This document shows positions 45,522 to 55,772 of a DNA stretch of 64,000 bases, one piece after another. The stretch comes from Pseudomonas sp. B21-040 (GTDB taxonomy: Bacteria > Pseudomonadota > Gammaproteobacteria > Pseudomonadales > Pseudomonadaceae). Each line of letters begins with the position of its first letter. Positions within the stretch are counted from its first letter, which is position 1. Position numbers and translations under genes: made by a program. A model generated the notes under the pieces. The model was not told the origin of the DNA and did no database searches. It worked only from the letters and a program-made list of their open reading frames with translations. The stretch is from positions 3,217,501 through 3,281,500 of the forward strand of contig NZ_CP087176.1 of the NCBI RefSeq assembly GCF_024748695.1, in the 5' to 3' direction.

Positions 45522-47147
45522 ATGTCACTGCGTAATCTGAACATCGCGCCTCGAGCTTTCCTGGGTTTCTCCTTTATTGCCTTGCTCGTCATCGCGCTGG
45601 GCGTGTTTGCCATCAACCGCATGTCGATCATCCGCCAGGCTTCCATTGATATGGAAAGCACGCAGCTGCCCAGCGTCAGTTTCCTGGGCAACATGACCGA
45701 GAACGTCCTGCGACTGCGCATCCTTTCTTTCCGTGTGCTGACCAACCGCGAACCGGCCGCGTTGCAGGAAGCGCAAACACGCATCGGTGTGCTCATCGAC
45801 AAATTGCACAGTGCCCAAGCCAGTTACGCAACGTTGCCTGCCCAGCCGGAAGAAGCGGCGTTGTACAAGACATTCATGGCAACACTGGACGGCTACCTGC
45901 AAGCGCAAAACCAGATGATGGAGCTGTCGCGCCAGAACCAGCTCGACGAGATGCGTACCCTGATCAATACGCGGATCAAGGACGGAACCGACCAGATGGG
46001 CGAGCAGTTGAACAAACTGGTGGCCCTCAACAACGGCTACGCCAAGGCGGCGGGTGTCGAGGCGGGCGAACATTACAGCAGCGCCATTACGGGTATCGTC
46101 GCCGTCTCGATCATGGCAGCAGTATTGACGGTGTTGCTGGCCTGGTTGCTGACCCGCAGCATCGTTACCCCGCTGAACCGCGCCGTGCAGGCGGCCGAAA
46201 CCATCGCCGGTGGCAACCTGACCAAAGTTATCGACATTGACGGCAACGACGAACCGGCGCGGTTGCTCGGTGCCTTGGCCACGATGCAGGCCAACCTGCG
46301 CAAAACCATCGAACAGATTGCCGGTTCGGCCACGCAATTGGGTGCCGCTGCCGAAGAACTGAGCACCGTGACGCAAGAAGCCTCGCGCGGACTGCAACAG
46401 CAAAACAACGAAATCGAACAAGCCGCCACGGCCGTCAACGAAATGACCGCCGCTGTGGAAGAAGTGGCGCGCAACGCCGTGTCCACGTCCGAAGCGTCAA
46501 GCCAGTCGACTCAAGCCGCCCGCGAAGGGCGCGACCGGGTGGTGGAAACCGTCGACGCGATCCAGACCATGACCCATGACGTGCAAAACACTTCGCTGAT
46601 GATTGAAGGCCTGGCCGCGCAGGGTCGTGACATCGGCAAAGTGCTGGACGTGATCCGCGCCATCGCCGAACAAACCAATCTGCTGGCGCTCAACGCCGCC
46701 ATCGAAGCTGCCCGTGCCGGTGAAGCCGGACGGGGTTTTGCCGTGGTCGCGGACGAAGTGCGGGCGCTGGCTCATCGCACCGCGCAGTCGACTCAGGAGA
46801 TCGAAAAAATGGTCGCCGGCATTCAGAACGGCACCGGCGAAGCGGTTTCGTCGATGCAGCAAAGCAATCAGCGCACCCAAAGCACTCTGGAAATGGCCCG
46901 CGCCGCCGGCATCGCACTGGAGCAGATCACTCAGTCGATTCATTTGATCAACGAACGCAACCTGGTGATCGCCAGCGCTTCGGAAGAGCAGGCGCAAGTG
47001 TCCCGTGAAGTCGACCGCAACCTGGTGAACATCCGTGACCTGGCCACTCAGTCTGCCGCCGGAGCCAACCAGACCAGTGCCGCTACCCATGAGCTGTCGC
47101 GCCTGGCGGTGGACTTGAATGCCATGGTGGCGCGTTTCGTGATTTGA
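45522..47147 (+). CDS. Methyl-accepting chemotaxis protein (4-helix-bundle sensor)
   Basis: A 541-residue transducer: TM1 about 10-30, a periplasmic four-helix-bundle (4HB_MCP) sensor about 35-185, TM2 about 188-210 ([22 protein letters not shown]), a HAMP domain ([24 protein letters not shown]) and a cytoplasmic signalling hairpin with the invariant tip [42 protein letters not shown]. Methylation-helix Gln/Glu pairs flank it. aruH follows by 43 bp, so an arginine-related ligand is possible but unproven. Confidence 0.92.
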   Translation: MSLRNLNIAPRAFLGFSFIALLVIALGVFAINRMSIIRQASIDMESTQLPSVSFLGNMTENVLRLRILSFRVLTNREPAALQEAQTRIGVLIDKLHSAQASYATLPAQPEEAALYKTFMATLDGYLQAQNQMMELSRQNQLDEMRTLINTRIKDGTDQMGEQLNKLVALNNGYAKAAGVEAGEHYSSAITGIVAVSIMAAVLTVLLAWLLTRSIVTPLNRAVQAAETIAGGNLTKVIDIDGNDEPARLLGALATMQANLRKTIEQIAGSATQLGAAAEELSTVTQEASRGLQQQNNEIEQAATAVNEMTAAVEEVARNAVSTSEASSQSTQAAREGRDRVVETVDAIQTMTHDVQNTSLMIEGLAAQGRDIGKVLDVIRAIAEQTNLLALNAAIEAARAGEAGRGFAVVADEVRALAHRTAQSTQEIEKMVAGIQNGTGEAVSSMQQSNQRTQSTLEMARAAGIALEQITQSIHLINERNLVIASASEEQAQVSREVDRNLVNIRDLATQSAAGANQTSAATHELSRLAVDLNAMVARFVI

Positions 47148-47190
47148 GATAGGGTGAGGGCTGGGAGTTCGCGCGCGACAGGAGAACCAC

Positions 47191-48378
47191 ATGCGCTATT
47201 CAGCCTTGACCCAACGAATCGCCGGCGACGGAGCCGCCGCCTGGCAGATTCATGACCGAGCGCTGGAAATGCGCGAGCAGGGCGTCGATGTCCTGCTGTT
47301 GTCGATTGGCGATCCAGACTTTGACACGCCACAACCCATTGTCCAGGCCGCCATCGACAGTTTGCAGGCCGGCGACACCCATTACCCGGAGGTGCGCGGC
47401 AGTCGAGGGCTGCGTAACAGCATCGCGCGCCGCCATTGCCAGCGCAGCGGCCAAGCGGTGGATGGCGACCATGTGATCGTGTTCCCGGGGGCGCAATGCG
47501 CGGTGTATTCGGTCGCGCAATGCCTGCTCGATCCGGGTGATGAAGTGATCGTCGCCGAACCGATGTACGTGACCTACGAAGGCGTGTTCGGCGCCTGCGC
47601 CGCGACAGTCGTGCCGGTGCCGGTTCGACCGGAAAACGGCTTTCGCGTCGACCCGGCGGATGTCGCGGCACGGATCAGCCCGAAGACCCGAGCCATCCTG
47701 CTCAACAGTCCCAACAATCCGTCCGGCGCGAGTTTGCCGTTGCCCACCTGGCAAGCGCTCGCGGCGTTATGCGTGCGCCATGACCTGTGGCTGATCAGCG
47801 ATGAGGTCTACAGCGATCTGTTGTTCGAGGGCGAACACACCAGCCCGGCGAGTTTGCCGGGCATGGCCGAACGCACCGCGACCATCAACAGCCTGTCCAA
47901 ATCCCACGCCATGAGCGGCTGGCGGGTCGGCTGGGCGATTGGCCCCAAACCCATGGCCGAGCACCTTGTGAACCTGTCGTTGAGCATGCTGTTCGGGATT
48001 CCGGATTTCATCCAGAACGCGGCGCAAGTGGCGCTTGATGAAGACCTGCCGGAAGTGGCGCTGATGCGCGAAGAATATCGCCAGCGCCGCGATCTGGTGT
48101 GCGCGGCATTGAGCGATTGCCCGGGGCTGCGCCCGATCCGCCCGGATGGCGGCATGTTTGTGATGGTGGACGTGCGCCAGACCGGGCTCGGCGCCCAGGG
48201 CTTTGCCGAGCGGTTGCTGGAAGGCTATGGCGTTTCGGTGCTGGCCGGGGAGGCGTTCGGGCCGAGTGCGGCGGGGCATATCCGGATCGGCTTGGTGGTC
48301 GATCAGGTGAAACTGGCTCAGGCGTGTCGGCGCATTGCGCTGTGTGCGGTGGACCTGCTGGGGGCGCGGCGAGCCTGA
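47191..48378 (+). CDS. aruH: Arginine:pyruvate transaminase AruH
   Basis: Fold-type I PLP aminotransferase of 395 residues, strongly similar along its whole length to what I remember of P. aeruginosa AruH (MRYS..TQRIAGDGAAAW.IH.RAL start, HYP.VRG..LR, VFGACGA..VPVPVR.ENGFRV). AruH starts the arginine transaminase route by making 2-ketoarginine. The PLP-binding Lys is in SLSKSHAMSGWRVGW; the Asn-Pro motif is LNSPNNPSGA; the C-terminal Arg is in GHIRIGLV. No aruI or aruRS is adjacent, unlike in P. aeruginosa; here it follows an MCP gene. Confidence 0.85.
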   Translation: MRYSALTQRIAGDGAAAWQIHDRALEMREQGVDVLLLSIGDPDFDTPQPIVQAAIDSLQAGDTHYPEVRGSRGLRNSIARRHCQRSGQAVDGDHVIVFPGAQCAVYSVAQCLLDPGDEVIVAEPMYVTYEGVFGACAATVVPVPVRPENGFRVDPADVAARISPKTRAILLNSPNNPSGASLPLPTWQALAALCVRHDLWLISDEVYSDLLFEGEHTSPASLPGMAERTATINSLSKSHAMSGWRVGWAIGPKPMAEHLVNLSLSMLFGIPDFIQNAAQVALDEDLPEVALMREEYRQRRDLVCAALSDCPGLRPIRPDGGMFVMVDVRQTGLGAQGFAERLLEGYGVSVLAGEAFGPSAAGHIRIGLVVDQVKLAQACRRIALCAVDLLGARRA

Positions 48379-48434
48379 AAGGTTTTTGCCGGGTTTGATG
48401 GCCTCATCGCTAGCGAGGGTGTGCGGCATTCCGC

Positions 48435-48463
48435 TGTGGGGGCGGGCTTGCCCGCGAAGACGC
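48435..48463. repeat. Single REP sequence
   Basis: GTGGGGGCGGGCTTGCCCGC core with flanking bases, the commonest pseudomonad REP type, downstream of aruH. The remaining 48464-48822 holds the dyad at 48733 and no gene that I can support. Confidence 0.8.
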
Positions 48464-48732
48464 CATAACATTCACCGCCCCCCCTAGGACCGCCCTACGA
48501 ACATCCAACTGCTCCGAAAAACCCAGGTTACGCACCGGTCCCTTATTCCCCCACCCCGCTAGAACAAACACTCACACGCACTTTGCCCCACTCTCGATGG
48601 TCGCCGTCTATTGGAAGGCTTCACGGGAGGCGTGAGCTCGCTGAAACCCTTTTCGGAAAACACCAATCCTCAACGACGGTTGAAGTTCTGTGACATTAAA
48701 AGTGAGTGGTAACCGACGAACGGTATTGGAAC

Positions 48733-48748
48733 CTGTCAAATATGACAG
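48733..48748. promoter_or_regulatory. lux-box-like dyad CTGTCAAATATGACAG
   Basis: Perfect 6-bp arms CTGTCA / TGACAG with a 4-nt spacer, fitting CTG-N10-CAG of LuxR-type boxes. It lies 74 nt upstream of the ATG of the repeat protein at 48823. A copy with 15/16 identity lies at 59739, and another dyad with the same arms at 57120. Confidence 0.6.
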
Positions 48749-48822
48749 TAGGCAAGTGTATTAACTTGGCGCCTAATTTATCCAGACATGAATTCACAGT
48801 TCGAAGTTAGCCGGAGGTAAAA

Positions 48823-49629
48823 ATGCCAGCCGCCACGCCACTGATCTTCGACACTCCCAAAGTCATCGGCGTCTATGACGCCGATGTGGATCCGGAGGGC
48901 AATATTCCTTCGGAGTTGTTGCAAACGGGCATTGATGTCGTGATTCCATTGTGGCCTGAGCCTTCAACCGAGCCCGATGAGCGCGATATTTTAACGGTGT
49001 ATTTTGAGCGTACAGGTCAGGTATTGGCTCCGATTGTAAATACCTACTACCCGCAGGATCTGCAGCCAGAGTTTATTGTTCATTTGGGGCCGGAGTATTT
49101 ACGTGGGGATGGCGTCGCTGAATTGTGGTATGAACTTCTTAATTCGGCTGATAATCACTCTTATTCCTTTCGTCGTAACCTGACTATCGATCATGCACCT
49201 ATTAAAAACGACCTTGTAGAAGCGCACTTTCCCCATGCTACGATAAACGGATATTTGAATTGCTCAACGGTTCCACCCTTATGGAGTGGTGTGACGGTTG
49301 AAATTGCACCTCTTGGTAGTGAATACGCGATCGGTGATCGAATTGAAGTGGAGTGGGAAGGGTTCGATAGTTTGAATGGCAGCGGTGCTCCTATTGCCAA
49401 TACTTATAAAAAAATTACAAAAACAATTCAAGCGGACACTGAACTTCGAGAGAGTTTCACGGTGGTGGTGTTGCCCTATGAAGTTCATATAAAACCGATG
49501 ATAATTAAATCGTCGGCCATAGTGAAATACAGTGTTTATCGGGGGGGGGGATTAAAGGGAAGAGCTCCAGCGGGGTTAGTGAGAATAGACAGAATCATAC
49601 CCGGAACTGATCTTCCCTGTGGACCTTGA
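48823..49629 (+). CDS. Beta-sandwich repeat protein with an internal G10 tract
   Basis: A 268-residue hypothetical protein with GGAGG 7 nt before its ATG. It has two modules of about 100 residues. Each starts with a Pro-rich linker and contains a strand pattern like DILTVYFERTGQVL...LGPEYLRGDGVAELWYELLNSADNHSYSFRRNLTID and IGDRIEVEWEGFDSL...VVVLPYEVHIKP...AIVKYSVYRGGG. This resembles Ig-like or fibronectin-like sandwiches. No signal peptide. The Arg-Gly-Gly-Gly after VYR is encoded by ten G (49541-49550). It is distantly similar to the 50017 protein in module design. Function unknown; probably adhesive or secreted by a non-Sec route (inference). Confidence 0.75.
   Translation: MPAATPLIFDTPKVIGVYDADVDPEGNIPSELLQTGIDVVIPLWPEPSTEPDERDILTVYFERTGQVLAPIVNTYYPQDLQPEFIVHLGPEYLRGDGVAELWYELLNSADNHSYSFRRNLTIDHAPIKNDLVEAHFPHATINGYLNCSTVPPLWSGVTVEIAPLGSEYAIGDRIEVEWEGFDSLNGSGAPIANTYKKITKTIQADTELRESFTVVVLPYEVHIKPMIIKSSAIVKYSVYRGGGLKGRAPAGLVRIDRIIPGTDLPCGP
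49541..49550 (+). repeat. G10 homopolymer within coding sequence
   Basis: Ten G inside the last module of the 48823 gene. With nine G the frame hits TAA at once; with ten it reads on to LKGRAPAGLVRIDRIIPG. Slippage would switch the C-terminus on or off. Confidence 0.8.
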
Positions 49630-49731
49630 TGAAAGGGCGAAGTGTATAAAGCAGTAAAAAACAGGTGCGCACTGAACGCATTGTATGGTGTGAGCGTTGC
49701 GCTATCGATTGTTGGTCTATGGAGACGGTAA

Positions 49732-50013
49732 ATGAACGCTAAAGTCGAACGCGGCACACTTTCAAGAGCCCTGGTGCTTCAAAACAATCATCAGCGCATC
49801 GGCGGCATTCTTGCAGATCCACCTGCTGTTACAATTACTGCGCAAACGCTATTGCCCGACCTGCGCATACCGGTGGCTGACGCACGGTCACCTCTTGAAT
49901 ATTCCATTCCCCAGCCCTCAGAGCCTGAAGATGAGGATGACTTGATCCAATTCAAGATTCGTCGTAAAGGCGAGCCCTCTTGGGAAGATATTGAACCCGA
50001 CCTTGATCTGTGA
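49732..50013 (+). CDS. N-terminal part of a repeat protein, closed by an in-frame UGA
   Basis: A 93-residue open frame with GGAG 8 nt before ATG 49732, ending DLIQFKIRRKGEPSWEDIEPDLDL at a TGA (50011-50013). The same frame continues after the stop (PVANRVWPLIRTIPVSFLVE...) for 570 codons, and the first module of the 48823 protein has the same order of motifs (EPDERDILTVYFERTG...). The two parts look like one gene split by a nonsense codon. UGA followed by C is a leaky stop context, so read-through is possible. An alternative is that this is a genuine short protein. Confidence 0.65.
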   Translation: MNAKVERGTLSRALVLQNNHQRIGGILADPPAVTITAQTLLPDLRIPVADARSPLEYSIPQPSEPEDEDDLIQFKIRRKGEPSWEDIEPDLDL

Positions 50014-50016
50014 CCG

Positions 50017-51723
50017 GTGGCGAATCGAGTATGGCCGCTGATACGAACAATCCCTGTGAGTTTCCTGGTAGAAACAGCCACTCCTGAAGATCCTACAGAA
50101 TACGAAGTGCAATATATTTATTGGTACGGTGCCACGAATGAAGGGACTTCCGAGCTGACAACGTTTGCCATCGATTTTACACCTCCTTATAAAGTGAAAA
50201 ACCCGGTAGCGGACCGTTCTCCCGGGGCACCGTCGTTTCCTGCTGACATCGGGCCAGGGGTGCCTATCGATGAAACGGTTATCGACAGGCACCCGGCCGG
50301 GATACTCATTCGGGCCGCGACTTACGGCGCTTGGTTAGACACCGATTACATCAGGGTTTACTGGGGGCTGGCTCCAGATATCGATCGAGACCTGCCTGCA
50401 TTCGAAGGTCCATTGCCTTCGAATTTTTCGGTCACTATTCCGATCGATAAATTTTCAGGCTCCGAAGAGGGCGTAAATACGATGGTTTATACCGTGACCG
50501 ATTTGGTGACGAATCGGAGCAAACGATCAAACCCGGCGAGACGGACAGTAAAATTCCTTGGTGATCCAACCACGATATTGCCGCCATTGGTGCCGCTGGC
50601 AAGTGGTGCTGGTGGAGATGACCGGATCGATCTCGCCGATTGCCGGGTGGGTGTACAAATTGAGATTACAGTACCGACATCCAACGCGCCGGGGGACACG
50701 ATTATCGCCTTTTGGGGCACGGAGGAACTTAGCGAGGAAAGAGTAGGGATCAATACTGCGTTAGTATGGGACGTTGAGTTCGATGTCATTAAAAAAGTGT
50801 ATGGCGTCACTGATGGAGATGTGGTGACGAACATCAGCTATAAAATGTTTAGAGGGACTCGGAAAATTGCAGAGAGTGATATAAATATCAATGTCGATAT
50901 TTCTTATCCAGGTCCGATCAATCCCGGTGAACCGGATCCTGTCAATATTTTACTTGATGCTCCGAGGCTGGAGTCGGCAAACGGAAACCTCGATCAAATT
51001 CTTGATGAAGATTATGGTGAGGATGCCACCATTTTCATTGATCTTTATGACGCGCCCGCCACGGAAGAAGGAATTTTAATTGATGTCTATTATGACAATG
51101 AACGAATAGACACCCTTGAGTTAACAGGTGGGCAGGAAGGCACAACCCTTCAAACAACGTTGCCATGGGCAACAATACTCGGCCACTCAAACGGAACAAA
51201 AATTCTACATTGGGTGCTGTATACGCTAACGGGACCCAACTCGATGGGGTCTCCTCCCAAGGATATCGATGTTCAGGCCAATTTGATTGAAACACCGATG
51301 CCTTTGGTTTTGGGCCTTGCAGGTCCGCTGCGACGGATTGGCTGCCCGACATTGAACTTTGGCGGTGACGGAACGCTCCGGCGAAACCTGATGGTGAATG
51401 TACCGAAAAGTGCCTATACGGTTGACGGTGAAACTATTACGTTGAAGTGGGCGGCCTATACTGCTGACTCACCACCAGTTCTGATCCCAGGGACTGAAGT
51501 CACCGTCGATCATGTTATTTCGGGTGTATATCCTGATGACGGTGTTGACATAGAAATCGGTGATTATAATACCCACTTCAGACCGGCGAATCGCGCCGAT
51601 GGCAAGTTGACTTACACTATTACACTTTCTGGTGGTGGTGTGACGCCTGATTCTTTGCCGGCCGTTCACCGCGTACTGTTGACTAATAGTGAAGGGCAAT
51701 ACTGCGAAGAAGCGAATCCATAA
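50017..51723 (+). CDS. Multi-module beta-sandwich repeat protein (downstream of the UGA)
   Basis: 568 codons from GTG 50017, same frame as the preceding 93-residue piece. No Shine-Dalgarno stands before the GTG, so it is probably not an independent start. Four to five Ig-like modules of about 100 residues are visible: DTDYIRVYWGLAPDIDRDL, GDTIIAFWGTEELSEERVG, EGILIDVYYDNERIDTLELTG and ETITLKWAAYTADSPPVLIPG each begin a module with a V/I-x-W/Y-G-type strand. No signal peptide or membrane segment. Codon use is more AT-rich than in the flanking core genes. Possibly a surface or secreted protein; function unknown. Confidence 0.7.
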   Translation: MANRVWPLIRTIPVSFLVETATPEDPTEYEVQYIYWYGATNEGTSELTTFAIDFTPPYKVKNPVADRSPGAPSFPADIGPGVPIDETVIDRHPAGILIRAATYGAWLDTDYIRVYWGLAPDIDRDLPAFEGPLPSNFSVTIPIDKFSGSEEGVNTMVYTVTDLVTNRSKRSNPARRTVKFLGDPTTILPPLVPLASGAGGDDRIDLADCRVGVQIEITVPTSNAPGDTIIAFWGTEELSEERVGINTALVWDVEFDVIKKVYGVTDGDVVTNISYKMFRGTRKIAESDININVDISYPGPINPGEPDPVNILLDAPRLESANGNLDQILDEDYGEDATIFIDLYDAPATEEGILIDVYYDNERIDTLELTGGQEGTTLQTTLPWATILGHSNGTKILHWVLYTLTGPNSMGSPPKDIDVQANLIETPMPLVLGLAGPLRRIGCPTLNFGGDGTLRRNLMVNVPKSAYTVDGETITLKWAAYTADSPPVLIPGTEVTVDHVISGVYPDDGVDIEIGDYNTHFRPANRADGKLTYTITLSGGGVTPDSLPAVHRVLLTNSEGQYCEEANP

Positions 51724-51750
51724 ACTTGGGTAACAAAGACATACGCAGGG

Positions 51751-51777
51751 CCGCGAGTGGAAGCACATCACTCGCGG
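51751..51777 (+). terminator. Hairpin after the repeat protein
   Basis: Stem CCGCGAGTG / CACTCGCGG with a 9-nt loop, 27 nt past the stop. It lacks a T-run, so it is at best a weak terminator. Confidence 0.4.
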
Positions 51778-51950
51778 TTCGCGTTGCCATGCCGTAATTT
51801 TTACGGATAGAGAGAATTCTAACGGACTTAATCCTAGCAATAAAAGGATAAATCCTACAGATCGTTGAGCCGCCTCCATATAACCTAGCGCCCCCCAATA
51901 AGTTGGTGACTCAGTACCAGCTTTCCAGTTTATCAAGGCAGGTGTCTACT

Positions 51951-53712
51951 ATGCGCGACAAAGCATCATTCCTCCCTGAACAAGCAACGCAGTGGTCTTG
52001 GTTGATTACAACATTTCCTGTGGTTTTCATGTCGTTTGCTACAGCCGCTCCTGTCGTGGGCGGGAATGTGACGATCAATGGCGGTACGCCTGAAAGCTGG
52101 AACCTCAGCCAGAATGCAACATTGACGGTCAATGGCGCGCAAACGCTTGGCATTATTTCTGACAATTCAACACTCAATGTTAACTCGGGCAGCAATACCC
52201 AACAGATTTCGGTGCGCAATAATTCTGTCGTTAATCTGAGCGGCGCAACGGTATCCGGCGTCAGTGGTTTGGCCGCTGTTTTACTCAGCAACAGCACCGG
52301 CACAATCGACAACAGTACGATTACGGGTAATAGCGTGGGGTTGCAGGCGGTACGCAATGTCAGCACCCAAACCGGCTCCAACGTGGCCGTCACCGGTAGC
52401 ACCATCAGCGGTGTTACGGGGGGCGTTCTGGCCAGTGCGTTCTCCAAACTCGGCCTTGTTAATTCAACCGTACAAGGAACCGCCATTACAAGTTACGGGC
52501 TTCGTTTACTGAGTGGGCAGGCTACAGCCACGGGCAGCAACATTATCGGGGGGCAAAACGGCGTGCTCATCAACCTCGACCCTAACGTCGTGCAACCTGC
52601 TGCGCTGCAACTCGAAAACACCCTTGTCCAGGGTAAAACCGGTTCGGCGATCCTGGTGAATTTCGCCAACGCTGGTGCGACAACTGCAACTATCACGGTG
52701 AGTAATTCGCAGCTGTTAGCGGGGAACGACACACTGCTCGATGTCAGAGGCGGCGCCAATACGTCCATGACGGTGAACGGCAGCACATTGAATGGCAATA
52801 TCGTGACGGAACAGGGCAGCACGACTCAACTGACCTTGCAGAACAACTCGGTATTGACTGGGCGTCTGGAAAATGTCGCCAATACAACCATCAATGACAG
52901 CTCCCAGTGGGTGTTGGTGGGTGACAGTCAGGTCAACAACTTGACCCTCAACGGCGGTACGGTAGTGATGGGGCCTGCCGATTCTTTCTTTCAATTGAAT
53001 GTCACCAACCTTTCGGGCAATGGCCGGTTTGTGATGGGTACAGATTTCAGCACCGGTCAGACCGATCTGCTGAATGTAACGGGGAACGCGACGGGCACGC
53101 ATGAACTGTTGATTTCCAGCAGTGGGGTCGATCCGGCGGCAGGTGAACCCATTCGAGTTGTCCATACAGCAGGAGGGGATGCGCAGTTCTTCATCGACAA
53201 GGCCGTAGACCTTGGGGCGTTTTCCTACAGCCTGGCGAAAAATGGTGACGACTGGATTCTGGATCCGACCAACCGCACCGTCAGTCCTGGCGCCCGTTCG
53301 GTGCTTGCGTTGTTCAACACCGCGTTGCCGTCTTGGTATGGTGAACTGACCTCGTTACGGACTCGAATGGGTGAGTTGCGCTTCAATGGCGGTCAATCGG
53401 GAGGCTGGATTCGTGCCTATGGCAACAAGTACAACATTGCCGATGGCTCCGGGGTTGGCTACCAACAAACCCAACAAGGTTTCACCTTGGGCGCCGATGC
53501 GCCGCTGCCGGTGGGCGATGGTCAATGGTTAGTGGGTGTGATGGCAGGTCATAGCAAATCCGACCTGAATCTGGACGCTGGCACATCGGGAACTGTGAGC
53601 AGTTACTACCTCGGTACTTACACCACTTGGCTGGACGCAAAAAGCGGTTACTACTTCGATGGCGTCCTGAAAGCCAACAGGTTTCGAAACGACGCGAAAG
53701 TCGGCTTGAGCG
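51951..53712 (+). pseudogene. Pertactin-like autotransporter, 5' part (interrupted by IS66)
   Basis: Start MRDKASFLPEQ at 51951. An extended signal peptide (WLITTFPVVFMSFATAA) precedes a beta-helix passenger of Asn/Ser/Thr/Gly-rich rungs (VTINGGTPESWNLSQNATLTVNGAQTLGIISDNSTLNVNSG..., later NNSVVNLSGATVSGV, NSQLLAGNDTLLDVRGG). The barrel begins near PSWYGELTSLRTRMGELRFNGGQSGGWIRAYGNKYNI. The frame runs into an IS66 element at 53713 and stops at 53759. Joined at the target duplication to 55773-56254 it gives an intact 747-residue autotransporter. A truncated barrel cannot fold, so surface display is presumably lost. Confidence 0.88.
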
Positions 53713-53796
53713 TAAGGGATCCACGAACCCCACATTCAAAGCCGCCTATTGAAGCCTGATGCTGTACTCCCGATTTCTTTCCGGAGCCAGCCCCTC

Positions 53797-54156
53797 ATGA
53801 TGCGACCCGACGCCAAAGTCGAAAAAGTGTACCTCTACCCCAAGCCTGTCGACTTCCGGAAATCCATCGACGGTCTGGCCGCCCTGGTCGAGCTGGATAT
53901 TAAAGTCGCCGTTTTCGACCCGGTGCTTTTCGTATTTCTGAATCGCCACCGTAACCGAGTGAAGATCCTCTATTGGGAGCGCAACGGCTTCTGTCTTTGG
54001 CTCAAGCGCCTGGAGTCCGAGCGGTTCAAAACGTCGCCTGACGCCACCGACGAAGCCATCGTCTTGAGTGTCCAAGAACTGAACTGGCTGCTCGACGGTT
54101 TTGATCTCTGGCGCAACCGTCCGCATCAGGTTCTGACTCCACGTTTCGTGGCTTAA
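53797..54156 (+). CDS. tnpB: IS66 TnpB (Orf2) accessory protein
   Basis: A 119-residue IS66 Orf2 protein. Typical pattern: [67 protein letters not shown]. Start MMRPDAK at 53797 (a second ATG follows immediately). Required with TnpC for transposition in studied IS66 elements. It precedes tnpC by 17 bp. Confidence 0.93.
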   Translation: MMRPDAKVEKVYLYPKPVDFRKSIDGLAALVELDIKVAVFDPVLFVFLNRHRNRVKILYWERNGFCLWLKRLESERFKTSPDATDEAIVLSVQELNWLLDGFDLWRNRPHQVLTPRFVA

Positions 54157-54173
54157 CCCGGTATAATCCGGGC

Positions 54174-55718
54174 ATGACTTTCATGCCCGACGACCTTCCA
54201 GACGATCCTGTTTTGCTCAAGCAAATGTTGCTTGAGGCATTCAGTCGTCAAGAGGAAGTGGCGCAGTCCTACCAGACCCACATCGTCGATTTGAAAGAAC
54301 AGATCAAGTTGCTGCGCGACCGTCTGTTCGGACGTAAATCCGAACAGACCGTTGAGCCCAACACGCCGCAACTGGCTCTTTTCAACGAGCCAGAAAGCGA
54401 ACCGATATCTCTCATCGTCGATATCGAAGAAGAAGTCGTTGCACCGACCCCGCGCCGTGGCAAACGCAAACCATTGTCGGCTGACCTGCCGCGTATCGAA
54501 GTCATCCACGAGCTGCCTGAGCACGAACTGACCTGTGCCTGCGGTTGCCGCAAACACGCCATCGGTGAAGAAACCAGCGAGCAACTGGACATTGTGCCAA
54601 TGCAGATCCGGGTGATCAAACACATCCGCAAGGTTTACGGCTGCCGCGGTTGTGAAACGGTGCCGGTTATCGCCGACAAACCCGCCCAACTCATCGAAAA
54701 GAGCATGGCCAGCCCGAGTGTGCTGGCGATGCTGTTGACCACCAAGTATGTCGATGGCTTGCCGCTGCATCGTTTTGAGACGGTATTGAGCCGACACGGT
54801 ATCGATATCCCACGTCAGACGCTGGCACGTTGGGTTATCCAGTGCGGTGAGCACTTGCAGCCGCTGCTGAATTTGATGCGCGACCGCTTACTGGAAAGTC
54901 CAGTCATCCACTGTGATGAGACTCGCGTCCAGGTACTCAAAGAACCGGATCGAGATCCGACCAGCCAGTCCTGGATGTGGGTGCAGGCCAGCGGCCCGCC
55001 GGATCGAAAAGTCGTGCTGTTCGACTACACCTCCAGCCGTGCGCAGGAAGTGCCATTGCGCTTGCTGGAAAGTTATCGCGGCTACGTGATGACCGACGAT
55101 TACGCAGGTTATAACGCGTTGGCGTTGCAACCGGGGGTGGAACGCCTGGCGTGCATGGCCCATGTCCGGCGCAAGTTCGTCGATGCGCAAAAAGTGCAGC
55201 CCAAGGGCAAGACGGGGCGTGCCGATATCGCGCTGACCATGATTAACAAGTTGTATGGCGTCGAGCGCGAACTCAAGGACACCAGCGATGAACAGCGTTT
55301 TATTGGTCGTCAGGAAAAGAGCTTGTCGATCCTGGGTCAGTTGAAAAGTTGGCTGGAGAAAACGCAGCCACAGGTGACGCAACAAAGTGTGCTGGGCAAG
55401 GCCGTGAATTATCTGGCCAGCAACTGGAGCCGGCTGGAACGCTACGTGGAGGCTGGGTTTTTACCGATCGACAACAACCCGGCAGAGCGTGCAATAAAAC
55501 CGTTTGTGATCGGGCGCAAGGCATGGCTGTTCAGCGATACGCCTAAAGGCGCTACCGCGAGTGCCCAGATCTACAGCTTGGTCGAGACCGCCAAGGTCAA
55601 CGGCCAGGAACCCTATACGTGGCTGCGCCACGTACTGGAGCGACTGCCACATGCGCAGTCGGTGGCCGACTACGAAGCGCTACTGCCGTGGAACTGCTCA
55701 CCGGAAATGCCAAGGTAA
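54174..55718 (+). CDS. tnpC: IS66 TnpC DDE transposase
   Basis: Transposase of 514 residues: N-terminal coiled coil (about 15-50: [44 protein letters not shown]), a zinc-binding Cys cluster ([12 protein letters not shown]...YGCRGCE), and a catalytic domain with Asp in [12 protein letters not shown], Asp in [12 protein letters not shown] and Glu in [20 protein letters not shown]. Intact. The stop lies 46 bp before the right end of the element. Confidence 0.94.
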   Translation: MTFMPDDLPDDPVLLKQMLLEAFSRQEEVAQSYQTHIVDLKEQIKLLRDRLFGRKSEQTVEPNTPQLALFNEPESEPISLIVDIEEEVVAPTPRRGKRKPLSADLPRIEVIHELPEHELTCACGCRKHAIGEETSEQLDIVPMQIRVIKHIRKVYGCRGCETVPVIADKPAQLIEKSMASPSVLAMLLTTKYVDGLPLHRFETVLSRHGIDIPRQTLARWVIQCGEHLQPLLNLMRDRLLESPVIHCDETRVQVLKEPDRDPTSQSWMWVQASGPPDRKVVLFDYTSSRAQEVPLRLLESYRGYVMTDDYAGYNALALQPGVERLACMAHVRRKFVDAQKVQPKGKTGRADIALTMINKLYGVERELKDTSDEQRFIGRQEKSLSILGQLKSWLEKTQPQVTQQSVLGKAVNYLASNWSRLERYVEAGFLPIDNNPAERAIKPFVIGRKAWLFSDTPKGATASAQIYSLVETAKVNGQEPYTWLRHVLERLPHAQSVADYEALLPWNCSPEMPR

Positions 55719-55772
55719 ACCAGAACTCCATCCTGAAGTAGGTGGGGTTTATGGATCACGTACACTTGAGCG

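Larger units (their letters stand above)
53713..55764. mobile_element. IS66-family insertion sequence (2052 bp)
   Basis: It has an 8-bp target duplication CTTGAGCG at 53705-53712 and 55765-55772 and imperfect terminal inverted repeats (GATCCACGAACCCCAC on the left, GATCCATAAACCCCAC on the inverted right). Contains tnpB and tnpC but no tnpA. Both genes look intact. Inserted in frame with excision restoring the autotransporter. Confidence 0.9.

Noticed and set aside
55742..55772. ATG at the IS66 right edge as the start of an independent small outer-membrane protein
   Set aside because: No ribosome-binding site or signal peptide. The sequence continues the autotransporter barrel exactly from the target duplication.
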